Assembly: GCA_036785705.1 (NCBI GenBank)
Contig: JAWUZG010000070.1
Coordinates: forward strand, 5,653,001-5,717,000
Length of the DNA: 64,000 nucleotides
Direction: 5' to 3'
Origin: Acanthornis magna
Taxonomy: Eukaryota > Chordata > Aves > Passeriformes > Acanthizidae
This document shows positions 49,887-63,443 of this stretch, piece after piece. Positions within the stretch are counted from its first letter, which is position 1. Each line of letters begins with the position of its first letter. The position numbers were made by a program, and so were the translations under genes. The notes under the pieces are model-generated. The model ran no database searches. It saw only the letters and a list, made by a program, of their open reading frames with translations, and had not been told where the DNA came from.

Positions 49887-50391
49887 TGTGTTGGTGTATA
49901 ACTCCGAGTGAGGAAGGGAATTGCACCATTCTGCATTACCCTGACAGTTTTGTTACACAGTAGCTAACACACAGCACACAGGTAGCTTTAATACCACCTG
50001 CCATGCCGAAATTAATGGGAACTGTGATTATAAACCCACAGAGACATGAAAAACAGTGCTGAACCAATAAATTAGAACAAAGTGTTAAGTAAGAAAAATC
50101 TCCAAAGCGCTGTGAGCTGGCTGGAGCCCTTCAGTGAAATGATCTGCTTCAATGGATGATTAAATTACCAAAAATGGGGTGAGGGTAAAAGCTGAATGTC
50201 TTAACACCATTTTTAACATCAAAGAGTTTTCATTTTGCCAGAAAAGAGCCCTCAGCACCTGCAGAATGGCGTCAAAACAAATTCAGTGGTTGCCACCACG
50301 CTGCCATTAACCAAATTCTAGCCATTTATAATGTATAGAAACTCAACTGACCAATTTTTTTTTTTTTGAGTAATTACTTTCTCCACTTTAT

Positions 50392-50407
50392 GTACCTACC
50401 TAGGTAC
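50392..50407. repeat. Short perfect palindrome GTACCTA-CC-TAGGTAC
   Basis: Two seven-base complementary arms are separated by two bases. The function is unknown and it may be chance. Confidence 0.6.
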
Positions 50408-50798
50408 TTCACTTTAATAAGTGGCAGCTTCTGCTCAGAATATCCCAAAAGGCACATGGGTAGAGGTGCTGAAGGGCAGGTGTGGAGGTGAATTTTCTCC
50501 TAGATCTTTTCAAAATATGTTGAAAGCTTAGAGAGGGAAGAAACACCACTCTGAAAAGCCCAACCTCCCCTCTGTGAGGGTTTTGGCACTTGAAATAATT
50601 TTGGAAGTTGAAAGTAACACAAAATCCTATTGAATGCTATGAAAAAGATAAAGATAAAGCCCTGGAACCAGGAAAATAAAAAGGAATTGAAACCAAGAAA
50701 GTAAAACAAACCCAAGAACTCCCTGTGTGCTCCCCAAAATATTGCAAGCTTAAATTAAATTAATTTGCTGTGTTATTTCCTATTCTAACCTGTGCAAA

Positions 50799-50883
50799 TT
50801 TGTTTTAGGATGCCATAAAATTTCCAAAGGATGCTTAACAACTTTGTTTTAGGATGCCATAAAATTCCCAAAGGATGCTTAAC
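50799..50883. repeat. Recent 44-bp tandem duplication
   Basis: The sequence from 'tttgttttaggatgcc' to 'aaggatgcttaac' occurs at 50799-50839 and again at 50843-50883 with one substitution (ttt to ttc near 50821 and 50865). The near identity shows a young duplication in otherwise unique DNA. Confidence 0.95.
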
Positions 50884-53800
50884 CTCTGAAAGCTACTCTG
50901 GGGGAATCCACACTGCCAAATAAGATGCACAACATGATGAAAGCAAAACAAAACAAAGCTTTTATAAACTTTGTTTTACAAACACAAGATATTAATTTGC
51001 TTGATGTGGGACCGTGCAGAATTATTTCAGCTGAAGATAATTCCCCAAATCCTACGCCATGAATTCAAGTCATTCATGAACTTTGCACATTCACTTCTCC
51101 TTCAAAAGTTCACTATGTGACTAATTAATGGAACTGGGAGGAAATATTTTAAACAACTTCATGGGGATTAAAACAAACCCCAGAGACACAGATAAAGGTT
51201 ATTTTGCTTTTGACAGTATCAGAATGACTTCATCCTGCATGGTCAGGGTTAAGTGTTCAAGCACAACTCCCTCTCAGAATGAGGAATTGACCTACAACGA
51301 GGCTGGTTTTGGTTCTGATGCTGTGGCCAAGTGAATATTTTCTTTTTCATCATTTCTATTTCTGCTTAAGGTCAAGATCAGGTGTCACAATCGTACAATA
51401 CCAGAGAGAAGCTGTCGTATCAGAGTAACTAAGGCAAGGAAGCATTTGAAATCTCTTATAGGATTTCCAAAAATGAGGAATATTTGCTCTATTGAAAACC
51501 ATAAGAAGCCACATGAGCAATGAGATGCTAACATTTTTATCCTTTTTATCTATTCCTAACACATACAAATTTGGAAAAACTCATGTAAGGCCTATAGCTG
51601 AATATCCACAGCTACGATGGAACATTCCCTTCTGCTGCAACAAAGGCAAAAAGAGATCAAAGCTTTAGAGTCTGGTGAGAGCAAAGCCATATAGTTATTT
51701 TTAGTCCCTGCATTTCACTGGTTCCTTCCTGATCCCTTTCTATTCTCACACCTACGCAGAGGAGATGCTATCCCATGTCCTGAAGCAAGTTTTGTAATGA
51801 GTGGGGAATTGCTAGTTTACACTTAAAACTATGCTCTCATGGAAGAACAGACAGCATTCAGTTCTACCCTGGTCTTGTGAGACCGTCAGAAAAATCCCAG
51901 TATCAGTGCTGAGATACACCAATGAGAGATTTCCATGAAAAATATTGTCCCCCTCTGCTTTCCCAGATGTGTGGTAGCTGGATTTGAGGAGCACATGTCA
52001 TTTTTTGGGGTGTATTCATGGCCACTAGGCGAGGGGACTGGTATTTTCATTATCAAGACTTGATTAGCATCATCTGCCCAGTTGGACTGTCTTTTTTATA
52101 GATATGGGGGAAAAATCCACACCCCCCAATCTAGGACTGTTGTACTGCAGCATTTTCTCCGGTTCCCATCTCTAATTGTTATTACTTTGACCTAATTCCT
52201 AATGCCAGCCCCCCCCAGGTGCCTATTTATGGTTTCCCATCCTCACTGGCTCAGCCCTGCACTGCAGGGCTCAAAAACCCAAGGGATCTTACCTGCTCCT
52301 GCCTCCCTAAATAGCTGGTGATTACATTAGCCTCTAAATCTGACTCCAGGGAGAAATGAAGGCATTTCAAAGCAGTTAAATCTAGGGAGTCTTCAGTCTT
52401 TTAGAACTGAGATGCTCAGTTTTGAATCAGAGCATGGCATGAGCTGAAAATTGCTTTTGAGCCTTATTGGATACAGGGAACTATTGGCACCACCAGAACA
52501 ACATGAAATATTTCCCTTCTGTTGGAAACCTGCTTGAAATGCCATTTTCTCTGTTGATATTTGCAACAGTGCACAATTTCCTGCTGAACATTTATTTCAA
52601 GGTGGTTAAAACCAAGCAAAAGCAGAGGAGGGAAAGTAGAAATTTACTTACAAGCCCTAAAAAGGGGTCAGTCTGATTTTCCATCATATTTTCTGTCTGG
52701 AAGGAATTTTGACAGTCTGCATTAAATCTGCCACCAAGAAATGCCCTCAGGGAGGCAGAAGCCACTCACCTGTCACCTGTGGGATGCACCTGAACACCCC
52801 AAAATTCACAGGACTCCTGCCCTGCACCAGGGCCCAGCTACACCTTGTATCTCAATGTGTAACAGGATGTTTTCAATGGCTTAGATAAGAGTTTAGCCAA
52901 AAAAACGTGTTATCATTTGAATGAAACATTCTTAACTTGTGTGTGCCCCTAGTCATCAGGCAGCTGCTGGTTTTCTTTGGAGGTAAAAAGCAGCCCCTGA
53001 ATCAGCTGAAGCCATACGATGCAAAAGGCAGGCAGGAAAATAAAATACAATAAAATACAATGAAGCTTAAGGAGCATGAGACGGGACAGAGTGAGCTGAA
53101 GAAATAAGCTGAAAATTTTTTCCATCTGAAGTCACTATAATATTTATGATTTTGTTATTTCTTAAATGTCACCTACAAAAGGAGATGCATTACATAACAG
53201 AGAAGTATTGCTAAACACCCAAACACATGAGTGCCATAAAACTTCAAAAAGTGGCTGCCTAATTAAAACATGAATGTTTTTAATCGTGTGTTTCTTGGAA
53301 CTGGTTTTAAGGTGCTCAGATATGCATAGCTCCCCAGATAACAGCATAAAAACGGAGAAGACAAGCCTGCTCCATGAGCATCGTGTGCACATCCCTGTTG
53401 GATACAGCAGGGAGCGAGGGGAAAACACTTCCAGAGAGACAGGAAGGACCTGCAGCTGCAGATCTCAGTGAAATCAGGGCACCAGAGCTGTCCCGAGTTT
53501 CCTGGGCAAGCACCAACCAGCTCCTTTGGCAAGGGGGAAGGAGCACCTAAACCCCAAACTCCAGGAATAAAGCATTTCTCTGCATCTTCAGAGCTATTTC
53601 ACAGGAATAATTTCTTCTGCAGCCAGAAACAGCTTTCCTAGTTGTAACAGGCAGCTGCTGAGACTGACAGATATCCATATCTAAGTTTATAACCTTCACT
53701 CCTTTGCTGAAATATCTTTTGACCAAAAGAAGAAGAAGAAGTCACTAGCTTCAGCCCAAGCCTTTCATTAGGACATAATACACGACCCCTTCTGTGTCAT

Positions 53801-55601
53801 ATTTACAGCAAGGGTCGCTGTGGGCAGCTTCCATTCCCTCCCCGCGATAAACCAAGTGGAGGATTGAGTTACCCAGACCTGCCACTGGCTCTGCCAGAGT
53901 GTGAGAACCAACACAAATGATTACTAGTTAGCAGCCTCGTGTGGCATTTGGCAGCTGGAACCCGTGACCTCTGTTCAGGAAAAGCTGGAGCCACAGGAAA
54001 GTGGCAGGGACGCAGAGACCATGAAAATCTGGGCATGGGCAAGTCTGAGACAGGGAAATTCAAGAGCGGAGGGGAAACGACAAAATTAATTGAATGCTCT
54101 GTCTGTCATAGGAAACTCTACCCCAATGTCTAGAATGGCCTCTCACTTGATTAAGAGCTGAGCCGACTGCACAGAGCTGCCTGAAGTTTGTTGTCATCCA
54201 GCTCAAAATTCCTGGTGTGAATTGAGCACAGAATCTGGAGGCTTTTCCATTTTAACCAAACACCCCCACAAATCTGATTTTTGAGGTTAGTGATTTTCAA
54301 CGAAAAATTTGAAAAAAAACACCCCAGACTTTCAAAAAATGTGAAAAACATTTGTTCCAGTGCAGAGGGACCTGATGGATGTTTTTCCGTGCAGCTGCAC
54401 AGGAAAAAGGAGCAATCTTAGCAGTGCGCCCATCCAGCTCCATTAAAGCATTCCTGCTCTTTGGCTCAGCCACCACTGGTGCATTTCATGGCAGCGTGAA
54501 GACTGCGGTGAGAGCCACGGGGATGTGCCAAGGCTAACCTGCAGCAAGCTGGGGGAAGGCTCACACTGCCGGGATGAGGCATTGGTGGAGATCATCTAGG
54601 AAAATTCACATCGTCCTGCCCCATCGAGGGACACTTTGCACCCTCATTTTTGTCCTGTGCTTCGTGCTGGAAGCTTATTTTCTCCTTTTTACCCTTTGAG
54701 CAGGGCCATCACAGTATTTTTTAAGATCCCTCTGGTATAAAAATCCCAAATCCAGGGATTGACTGAGTGGTTTTCGCTTTGATGGCTCTTTATTCATACC
54801 CGATATAAAAATCCCACAATATTCGTGCTTTGGGATGACTGCTGTGCCAAAGGAATGGGAAAGGCAGAAGGCGCTGGGTTTCCTTAAGGAAATTTTCTTG
54901 CAGCGGCAATGCTTAAATTTATCCCAAAAAAAGTACTTCTGTGCCACCTAGTGGCGTCACGGTAAGTGACATAATTAACATTTCATTACCAAAGCACCAA
55001 GGCATTCCCCTGGAATGTGAAACTCCTGTGCCTGTCCCCGCTGACCAGACCCCACTAGATGGCAACCCACGCCTTGGCTCTGTCCCTGCAGGCTCCTCTG
55101 CTGCTCTGGAACTTGTATTCCTTGAAGAATCTTTCTTCTTTTTTATCTCCCTTTTCTTTCCTCCCTAATAGTTTAGCTTTTTCAATGTGTAGTAACTGAT
55201 TTTTCAGTTCTTTTTGTAGTGTAATGCTTAAGTAGAGCTTAACATTTTCTGGTATAATGCACTGCTTTACAGAATAAATAAAAAAACCCTGGGTGTTTTG
55301 AATCTGGGCAGCATCAGTAATGCAAGTGTTTCATAATTTATGGCCTGTAATAAGTTGGCTTCAGGCCTACAGATGAGGGAATTCAGTCAAACCTCAATAG
55401 TTACGTCACAGAAAGATAACTTTGACTGTTCCAACACTTGCCAAACGCTTGGTCACTCACTGCTAAAAAACGCCTTTAGCCCGTCCTCCCCTGCCCTAAT
55501 TCCAAAAAGATGATTCATGGTATGTTAAATGAACACCTAAGCCAAAAGGATGTTCTTTCCCTCTGAAAAGGTCCTAAACTCTCAGTTTGCAGCAACAGAA
55601 G

Positions 55602-55602
<1 letters not shown>
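50884..55602. other. Non-coding stretch without recognisable genes
   Basis: No supported gene, RNA gene or named repeat. A perfect 8-bp-stem hairpin lies at 52253-52271 (AGCCCTGC, three-base loop, GCAGGGCT). A small doublet of 'aataaaatacaa' is near 53039-53062. Open frames are at most 90 codons. Confidence 0.55.

Positions 55603-55653
<51 letters not shown>
55603..55653. repeat. (TA)25 microsatellite
   Basis: A perfect alternating TA run of 51 bases, cruciform-prone and likely polymorphic. Confidence 0.97.
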
Positions 55654-55656
<3 letters not shown>

Positions 55657-56096
55657 CAAATCTTCATACGATAATGCAATCCTCCTGTATTAAAGCTGTA
55701 GAGGAATTGCTTTTAGTCTGTCCTCTGGTTCTCAAGGTATAGCTGAAAAATGGCTTTGTTATTTGCTTTGCAAGGATTCGATTGTAAAGCAGTTGGCTTT
55801 GACTCCCATGCAGACATCATTAGGCAGGAGTTTTGCAAATTAATGAGGGCCATCCACAGAAATGGTTTGTTCACGGAAAAGCAGAATAAAAAAGCTGCAC
55901 TGCATCAAGGGTTTACAGAAGCAGAAAGAGAGATTGGGGTATTTGTGATATTCAAAGGCCATATAAAGGTTTAAATGCAGGCTGAGCACTCATTTTATGT
56001 AAAACCTCATATTCACCAGCTCTGTGGATAGAAACATATTCCAGTGCACTCTGCAGTGTTTAATCCCTCACAAGCTGCCCTCAGACTTGTTTGTGC
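55654..56096. other. Non-coding stretch without recognisable genes
   Basis: Nothing assignable between the TA repeat and the CR1 fragment. A 74-codon frame at 55750-55974 has no recognisable domain. Confidence 0.55.
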
Positions 56097-56290
56097 TCTC
56101 CATCACCTTCTCCCCAGCCCTGGCACAGGGTGCCCAGAGGAGCTGTGGCTGCCCCACCCCTGGAAGTGCCCAAGGCCAGGCTGGATGGAGCTCTGAGCAG
56201 CCTGGACGGGTGGGAAGTGTCCCTGCCCATGGCAGGGGCTGGAACTGGATGGTCTCTAAGGTCCCTTCCACCCCAAACTGCTCTGTGATC
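56097..56290 (+). mobile_element. CR1 LINE, 5'-truncated 3'-end fragment
   Basis: The sense-orientation CR1 landmarks are in order: 'ccagccctggcacagggtgc', 'cagaggagctgtggctgccc', 'ctggaagtgcccaaggccag', 'gctggatggagctctgagca', 'gtgtccctgcccatggcagg', then 'tctctaaggtcccttccacc' and a terminal 'ctgtgatccc'. The block order is the same as in the copy at 10457, but the wording differs enough to suggest a different CR1 subfamily. Open frames on either strand here belong to the repeat. It is an inactive insertion. Confidence 0.93.
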
Positions 56291-59200
56291 CCACGGCACA
56301 CAGAGCCGAGCAAGTTCAGCCCTGCTCCAGGAACAGCCGTGTGCTGCTCCAGCCATATCCCAAATCCAGCACCAGCTAAGCTGCATTTAAACCAGCACTG
56401 CTGCAGCTCCATCCTGCTGGAACAAATGCTCCAGCACTAATAAGTTCCGTTTGAATGAAAATGAACAGTTACAGTAAACTCGCTTCCTACTTCCAAAAGC
56501 AAAAATTTCCTCTAATTTCTTTTTAAACAGCAAATCCTTCTCCCCCCCAGCTGAGTACAAACAAACATCTGGAACTGCTGTGCTTTAGGTTTTGTTTATG
56601 CATATTTAAAAGATGGCCAGAGGGTTAGAAACTGCCAAATAATTCTACTCTTAGTAGTTTACATTAACTAATTTCCGTGGGATTCGGGACTCGTTTGCCA
56701 AGTTTCAGATACAAGCAGAGCTTTTGCGGTCGAGCTGCAACTCCTGGAAAGAACAGGCAATAAATGGAAAGGCCAGACACGCATCCCTCATCCATCTTCA
56801 TACCTGGGTATTACTGTGCTAGGTGAAGCTGTAACATTTAACCCTGCAGGAATTACATGCAGTAAGAGCTGGCAAATGGCTTCAGCCACTGCTGGTCCCA
56901 GAGTCTTCTTTGGGGGGAAGATGTGGAAGTGACCTCAGCAGGGCTTTTCTCTTTCGTGACTAATTTTTCACGTTTTTAAACTTCTATTTGAGTATTTACA
57001 GGGACAACTCCTATCACTACCACTGCCAAAAATCAGTTTACTTGGTCAGGTCTTTAAAACTGTTGATCTCTCAAAAGATGGACTTCCAAACCTCTATTTA
57101 AGCAACAAAGCAGACAGAATTCATGGAAATACTGCAAGTCCACAATTGCTTGTGGGGTTAAACCTACCAGGGTAACAAGCATTTGGCTGCAATGCTGCCC
57201 GTATGCTGGGAACAGAAATATTTTTGAAATAGAAGCTTAGAGCAGAATTGACCCCTGGATCTTAATCTTGGGGGAAAATTAGGTCAGTATTAGGAAAAAC
57301 CATAGATGACAGTAGACCTGCTGTCTGAGAAACAAGTCTGAGTTATTTGCTGTAGAGATGGATCACAAAAGCAAATTATCTAATGAAGACTGATTAGCTC
57401 CGTTTGCATACCTGCTTACACACTTGTGTACATCTGTGCACAGACCACAAAGATACAATTGGCACCTAAATCATAGCAACTCCACAGGGAGGACCCAGGT
57501 GTTGTGTTTAAAAGAAAAATAATTGCTACACACGTTAATTATCTTCCTATAGCAATAACAATACATTCAGATATTACCTGCCCTAGTGATTCCTCAGTTC
57601 TCACCTCCTTACAGCCATCCATAACTGGAATTTTTAAGGCATGGATTAAGAGGAGGCTGATTGCTTCCATCCCATAGGCACCTTGTTATTTAAAACTGTT
57701 CATTTACAACCCCAATCGCTGCTTCCCACTCCTTCCTTTTCCCACTCCTCCTTCCCAGGGCCAGAAGGAGAAGGAATATGAGCAGCAAGCTCCCCGTGGA
57801 GAGCCCAGCTCAGTTACTGAAGCATTTTCCTTCCGTTTGGGAGCTGTTCAAAAACCTCAGAGAGCTTCACTTACTGAATATGTGCTCTCAGCTTTGCCTG
57901 TGCGTGTCTGCAGCTCTGAGGATTTCCATCCTGCTCCAGGCTCCCTGCTGGGGCAAACCCCCACAAGCACAGGCAGCTGAGCCTCGCTGAGAATCCCATT
58001 TTTTCCTACAGAATCCCTTCCCGTGGGCAGGTTTCACTCTAGGTGCATTTTATATTCATTTTTGCTTCTCTTCTAAAACACTTTTGTTTTAATCCTCAAG
58101 GACAAAAATGCATCTCACCTCTAGATAGGAAAAATTTAACAATGAACACATCCAGGTTTTTTCCCCTCCCAATTATTATAGTCCTGATTTTTCTTTTCCT
58201 AAGCGCCCATTAATCACTAGAATTTGAAGCTCATCACGAATTACATTAAGACTGACCAGTTGAGGGTTTTTTATTCAAAATTGGCTTTGTCACACACAAA
58301 TTGTGCAAAATTGACCTAGAGGTACGGAGTTCCACCAAAGGAAACAAGAGCATTTCAAGTTTCCTGTGTGCATTTAGATGGTGGATTTTGAATTATTGAT
58401 TTTATTTTCCAAATTTGTCATAAAACCAAGAATTTCCCCCCCCAGCTGATGTGCTGAACCATGAGGAAAAGGGGAGTGTATAGATTCCTTTCAGTTGCCT
58501 CCTGTTATTATCAACATATTCAGGAGGAAACAAGCTTCCCACAGCAGTGATGAGCATGAATTCTTCTTTTAAATGAATTCAACAATTATGAGAATGTAAC
58601 CAATCTGATTGGTTGTACCCAGCACATTGCCATGGGTTCACAGTTCACTGAAATTGTACCTGAAAAGCATTAATTCTGTATATAACCCTACCTGGTTCAG
58701 CATCAGGTATAGACCCTTGCATGCATTTTCAACCAGTTTGCAAACTAGCTCATTTCTGTTAAAAAATGACATTAATGTTACATTTTTTAGCCTTCAGCAT
58801 GGCTGCTCTAAGTATACTGGGACTGAAAATTGTTGTGCCTTATGGGTTCTGATGGATGGTATTGAAAAGGGGAAAAAATATGGAAGGAAAACAATGGCAT
58901 CACTTCCTTAATAGATTTCTATTCTTTACAACATCCAGGAAGTTTCTAAGCTTGCATTATTAATGTGCACTTATCTTTAATGTAGAACAATACTAGAGAA
59001 GATTTACAGTAATTTTCAAGGTAAAACAAGGAAATTGAAACTGGGGCACTAGCTAGTTTAGTGCATTTTTCAAAGTTAAGCCTTTAAAGAAGGTAGAAGG
59101 GGGAAAAAAGGCTTGTTCACTACAGATTCTCAGTAAGTCAAGCAGAAAATTATAATCTGAAGAAAAATAGCTTTTAAAGAAAGCACAGACTCGCAGCATT

Positions 59201-61317
59201 TTCTTACAATTACTGAAAGATTTTTGCATCTCACAGCAGTTCAACACCACTGAACAGCAAGTGTGGGCTTGGTATAAACACATAAATCAAAAACTGATTT
59301 CTTATTCTAAGCCTAAAGTTTCAGGGGGAAAAAAAAATCAGAAGAACATGGTGGTTGTTTTATAACACACAGACCCACGGTCTTAGCTCCAGACCTGCTC
59401 TTGTGACCAGATTTTTCCCCATAAAATGGCAGGCTCCAAAGAACACCTTAAGGAAGCAATGAATTCAGAGAGGTAAGAGAATTTGAGAGGTAAGAGAACT
59501 TAGTCTGACTTTGCACAGACTAAGTCACCACCTTTTGAATAAAATTTTTAATTATTAAAATTTGAATTAAAATTTTTCCCTATAACACCTTTGTCACAGA
59601 GGATGACAAACGCTACAGCACCTTGCATAGCTCTGGCATAGCTTTACAGCATCTGTGGTAGCCCTTAGCCTCTCAAGCCCAGTAAACTGCTCAAATTCCA
59701 TTTAAATATTTTCGCCTCACCTCTAAGTCTTTGTGCCAAAAAAGTAACCACTGGTATAACCCAAAGGTGCTGTTTCCTTGACTTGGCTCTCATACAACAA
59801 GCTCTGCTTCCTCAGCCTTCATCTCCTTCCACTCTCTGTGGAGCAATCGTGTCTTTCCCTAGTTATTGCTCTTCTAAAACATAATACTCATCAGCCTTGA
59901 TAAGTCTTTCCAGCCTTCCTGATGATCCCCATGGCTTTTCTCCAATTTCCATTCAGGTTGTTCGGTTCTCCTGTGTAAAAATTGTTTTCCTGGGGGTGCC
60001 ATTTAAAGTGGTTTGGGGGAAAGTTCTCAATTGTTCCTTGGATAAGCACTAACAGACTTTCATATTCCATATTTTGGGGTAAGAGTCTATCGAAAATATC
60101 AACCATAGAACATTTTAGGCTGAGCATGGGTGAAATATACAGGAAGAGCATTGTGCTAGGAGGTTCCTGTTCCTGCTGATGCAATATTAGCCTCTTGTCC
60201 CCCCCAAGGCTAGCCCAAAGCCAGCTAAAGACAAGGGAAGCAAAGCTACTAACCCTATTAAAATATTTTGGCTGACTTCATTGAGTGGAGCTCTAGGCTA
60301 CAGTTGCATTTGAAAAAATATTATGACAAAATTAAAGCTGCTTTAATTTCCAAAAGCAGATACACGCCTGTCTATTGTGATGTTTGTTGTTTAAGTTTCG
60401 GCTTGACCACATGGGAACTTCTGGAAAGGGTTCTAAGAATGAGTGGAGAAAAGACATTTCCCAAAAAGGCGGAGGAAAAAAAAATCTTGAAACATGGCAA
60501 AGTGGAGGTATTATGGCACCTTTAATTAGAACTTTCCCCACCCCAGAAAATTCAGAAGTGCCTACATCTACAGCTCCTGCAACCAAACTTAACAGATAAT
60601 TTAACATAGTTTAAATATTCCGCTTAACTGATGACTGTCATTTAGTCTACGCAAACAACATGGTTTGCTGTTTTCTTTTTTTTAGATATCCCATGGTCTT
60701 ATAAGTTCGTTTTCCTTCTTTTTCTTGAAAATTTGTAATTAAAAAAAAAATGGACATGATGTTGGTATCTGTGTAGGTGCTGAGATTGGACAGATATTTG
60801 TGGTAGTCAGTTGTGCCATTTCTTACTAGGTCAAGTCACAGCACATTGCTATTTTGCTTATTTCCCTGCAGCAGCCTATGCCAGAAAACTGAAAGCAGAA
60901 ATCATGGCTCTTCATTACAGAACTGACAGAAAAAGCCTCTAATTAAATTCATCACAGTGTTAATAACCCACCTGTAACTGCGAGACAAATGTCCAGTTCC
61001 TGGGCCCAGCCTGCCATCAGTAGTTTCAGACAGAAACAATTCGTTCTCATTTGTTGTGCCGAACCTGACCGCCCCCCCCCATCCCCATAAATTCCCTAGG
61101 TACCAGAGGAAAAGCATTAAGGATTTTTCCTATGCCTATTTACAGCCGTTGCACCAATTCATGGGAAGACTTTGACTTTTGACATGCAGAGAAAGCACAG
61201 CTTTCACTGGCTGCATAAGCAGGCAAAGATATCAATTTAAAATGTAGTATTTAGAAGGAAGGGGCTGCAGAGTCCACATGGCATCTCCCAAGACTGTGCA
61301 GTATGATCAGCACTAAT
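56291..61317. other. Non-coding stretch without recognisable genes
   Basis: No supported gene or RNA. A perfect 10-bp-stem hairpin lies at 59498-59525 (ACTTAGTCTG, eight-base loop, CAGACTAAGT), just right of an 18-base tandem doublet of 'gagaggtaagagaa' (from about 59467). An AT palindromic tract follows at 59541-59577. Open frames are at most 100 codons. Confidence 0.55.
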
Positions 61318-61407
61318 CATTGAATCAATAATTACAGCTGGAAAAGACCTCTAGGATTGAGCCAAATCATCAACCCAGCACTGCCAGGTCCACCACAAAA
61401 CCATGGA
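61318..61407 (-). mobile_element. CR1 LINE 3'-end fragment (inverted, diverged)
   Basis: 'cattgaatcaataattacag' leads into 'ctggaaaagacctctagga', then 'tcatcaacccagcactgcc' and 'aggtccaccacaaaaccatg'. This is the reverse complement of a CR1 3' end (sense block 'ggtttagtggtggacc'). Divergence is higher than in the other copies, indicating greater age. The right boundary is uncertain. Confidence 0.8.
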
Positions 61408-62940
61408 GACAGAGGATTTATTCCGTGCCAAGGCATGGTTGGATTCCCTGTTAAGGGGAGCCCTAAGCATCAGTTAGACAACAGAGTTTCTGTGTGGGAA
61501 TGGATTTCATCCCAAGTGAAAGCATTAAAAAAAACCCAGGACACAAATGTCTCCATAAGATGTCTGTGAAATTTGCTTCAGTAAACAAGAGGCTGGGGCC
61601 AGGAGGCTCCAACTGGAGAGGCAGAGCAGCACAAAGAATGTGTGGTTACAACAAAAATATACTATCCTAAACAAATCCCAGAAAGAGGACCTTCCTGATC
61701 CTGAAAAGCATTAATTCTGAGTGGTTATTTTTAAACAGATAAAAACATATGTATTTGAGAGACTGCCAGCTGCTGGCTCAGCATTTGTTCCACACTGCTG
61801 TTGGCAGCAGCAGCAGCACAGCCATGATGAGGCAAAGCAAACTCAGAAATCCTTTCCCAATTCACCATCTAAGCCCTTAATGGAATTACAGAAGTGGGAT
61901 AGGGGTCTTTGGACACTTCCAACCCTGCAGTACCCTGAGATGTTACTGAGCAAAGTCTCATTTCCCTTTGAGCACATCAAACACTGGCACGATCCAGCAA
62001 TTTGTATGTTTAATGTCTGTCAACCATTCCCAGGTAATTTTTCCCATTTATTCTTCAGTGTTTAGTACACATCTATCAAAGGAGGCCAGTAAATAATACC
62101 TCAGGCAGAGTTTTTACTGTAATTTCTTAATTTTCTAGCAGCCCAGAGTTATCTGGACATACAAAGGAATTATTTTCACTCCACCAATTAGCAGAGCAGG
62201 AGTTCAAAAGCTTCCGCGGCTGCTTTAACACAGAGAATTCCTTAATCCATAAAAATTAATGGAGATTATGTTAAAGAGACTTAGACATTTAAATCCTTCT
62301 CCACATTAGTCACTCGCTTTTATGTGCAGGTAACTGCAGCTGAAGTCCTCAGGAGCCCCGTGTGTGGCAGAATGAACTAATCTCTCCAAATGAGAAATGT
62401 GAGTTTTTGCCAGCTCTCCCCTGACAGCAGAAGGTGGTGGCTTCTGAGCTCCGACTTTTCCCCCACTGAACCACTCATCACTTATGTTAAAGTCTTAATT
62501 GGCTCCAAAATCCTAAATGGAGCCATTTCTTATTGCGGAGCATGGTTGTCCCAGTTGCGAAAAATGACAGCGTGCAATGAAGTAGAGCCGGCTCCACGGC
62601 ACCAGGAAAGAAGTTCTGAATTCTCAGCTTTCCCCGAATCTGAAATTCAACTTCATCATCTTATACCAGCCCCGAAGCATCCGAGCAGAAACTTTACACT
62701 GCTCTTTTCATGGCCACACGGCTTCCCCGCGCACCTATTAATTGCAGCTACATTTAGCAGTTTTGAGCTCAATTCCTCTCAGCCATGTGCATATAAAAGC
62801 TGCCCACGGGCATTATTTTTCCTCCCCTCTCGCAGGGGTTCGCAGCACGCCTGGGAAGGAAGGAGCAGCCCCCTCTGGCCTCCCCCATTGCCACTAGGGG
62901 TCAGCCGGAGCCCGGCGCATCCCCTGCGCTGGGATGGATG
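61408..62940. other. Non-coding stretch without recognisable genes
   Basis: No supported gene. The part from about 62380 to 62780 is complex and retains several CpGs, and might be conserved non-coding DNA. A 201-codon plus-strand frame (62390-62995) runs into the downstream minisatellite, has no recognisable domain and is probably chance. Confidence 0.5.
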
Positions 62941-62988
62941 CAGGGATGCAGGGATGCAGGGATGCAGGGATGCAGGGATGCAGGGATG
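62941..62988. repeat. (CAGGGATG)6 octanucleotide minisatellite
   Basis: Six perfect CAGGGATG units, preceded by a degenerate 'gggatggatg'. The array produces frames such as GCRDA and ASLHP that are not genes. Confidence 0.96.
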
Positions 62989-63341
62989 GGTCTGACCTCT
63001 GGGGCTGCTCTGCTCCAAAATTAGCATCAGGCCGGGCAGCTGTGAAAGCCAGCCTTCAGGACAGCTTAATTTAAGTTGCTGCCTTCAAAGGAAAAGTGTT
63101 GCAGGACCGGGAAAAGCGATGCAGGGAGGTGAAGACAGCAAGTGAACCCTTCTGTGCCTCAGAGGGACTTTCTGCTGCAGCTTTACAGCACGAATTCAGG
63201 TACCTGAAAATGCTGCTTGGGCTACTTAATCACAAACACACAGCGCCGTTCCCAGCAGATTGAACTAACTTTTCCATAAAAATCTGGGCTGAAGCCCTAA
63301 AGGCTTGAGACCTACTCTAAATTAATATTGACAATTATTAT
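62989..63341. other. Non-coding stretch without recognisable genes
   Basis: Nothing assignable is seen between the minisatellite and the last CR1 fragment. Confidence 0.55.
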
Positions 63342-63443
63342 CTCATAAAACCACAGAGCAGTTCAGGTTGGAAGGGACCTTAAAGACCATCTGTTTCCAG
63401 CCCTCGTGCCATGGGCAGGGACACCTCCCACCAGCCCTGCAAA
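63342..63443 (-). mobile_element. CR1 LINE 3'-end fragment (inverted)
   Basis: 'ggttggaagggaccttaaag', 'accatctgtttccagccc' and 'tgccatgggcagggacacct' occur in this order, the reverse complement of the CR1 3' end. The terminal repeat survives as 'aaaccacagagcag' in degraded form. The element reads right to left and is 5'-truncated at about 63443. Confidence 0.92.
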
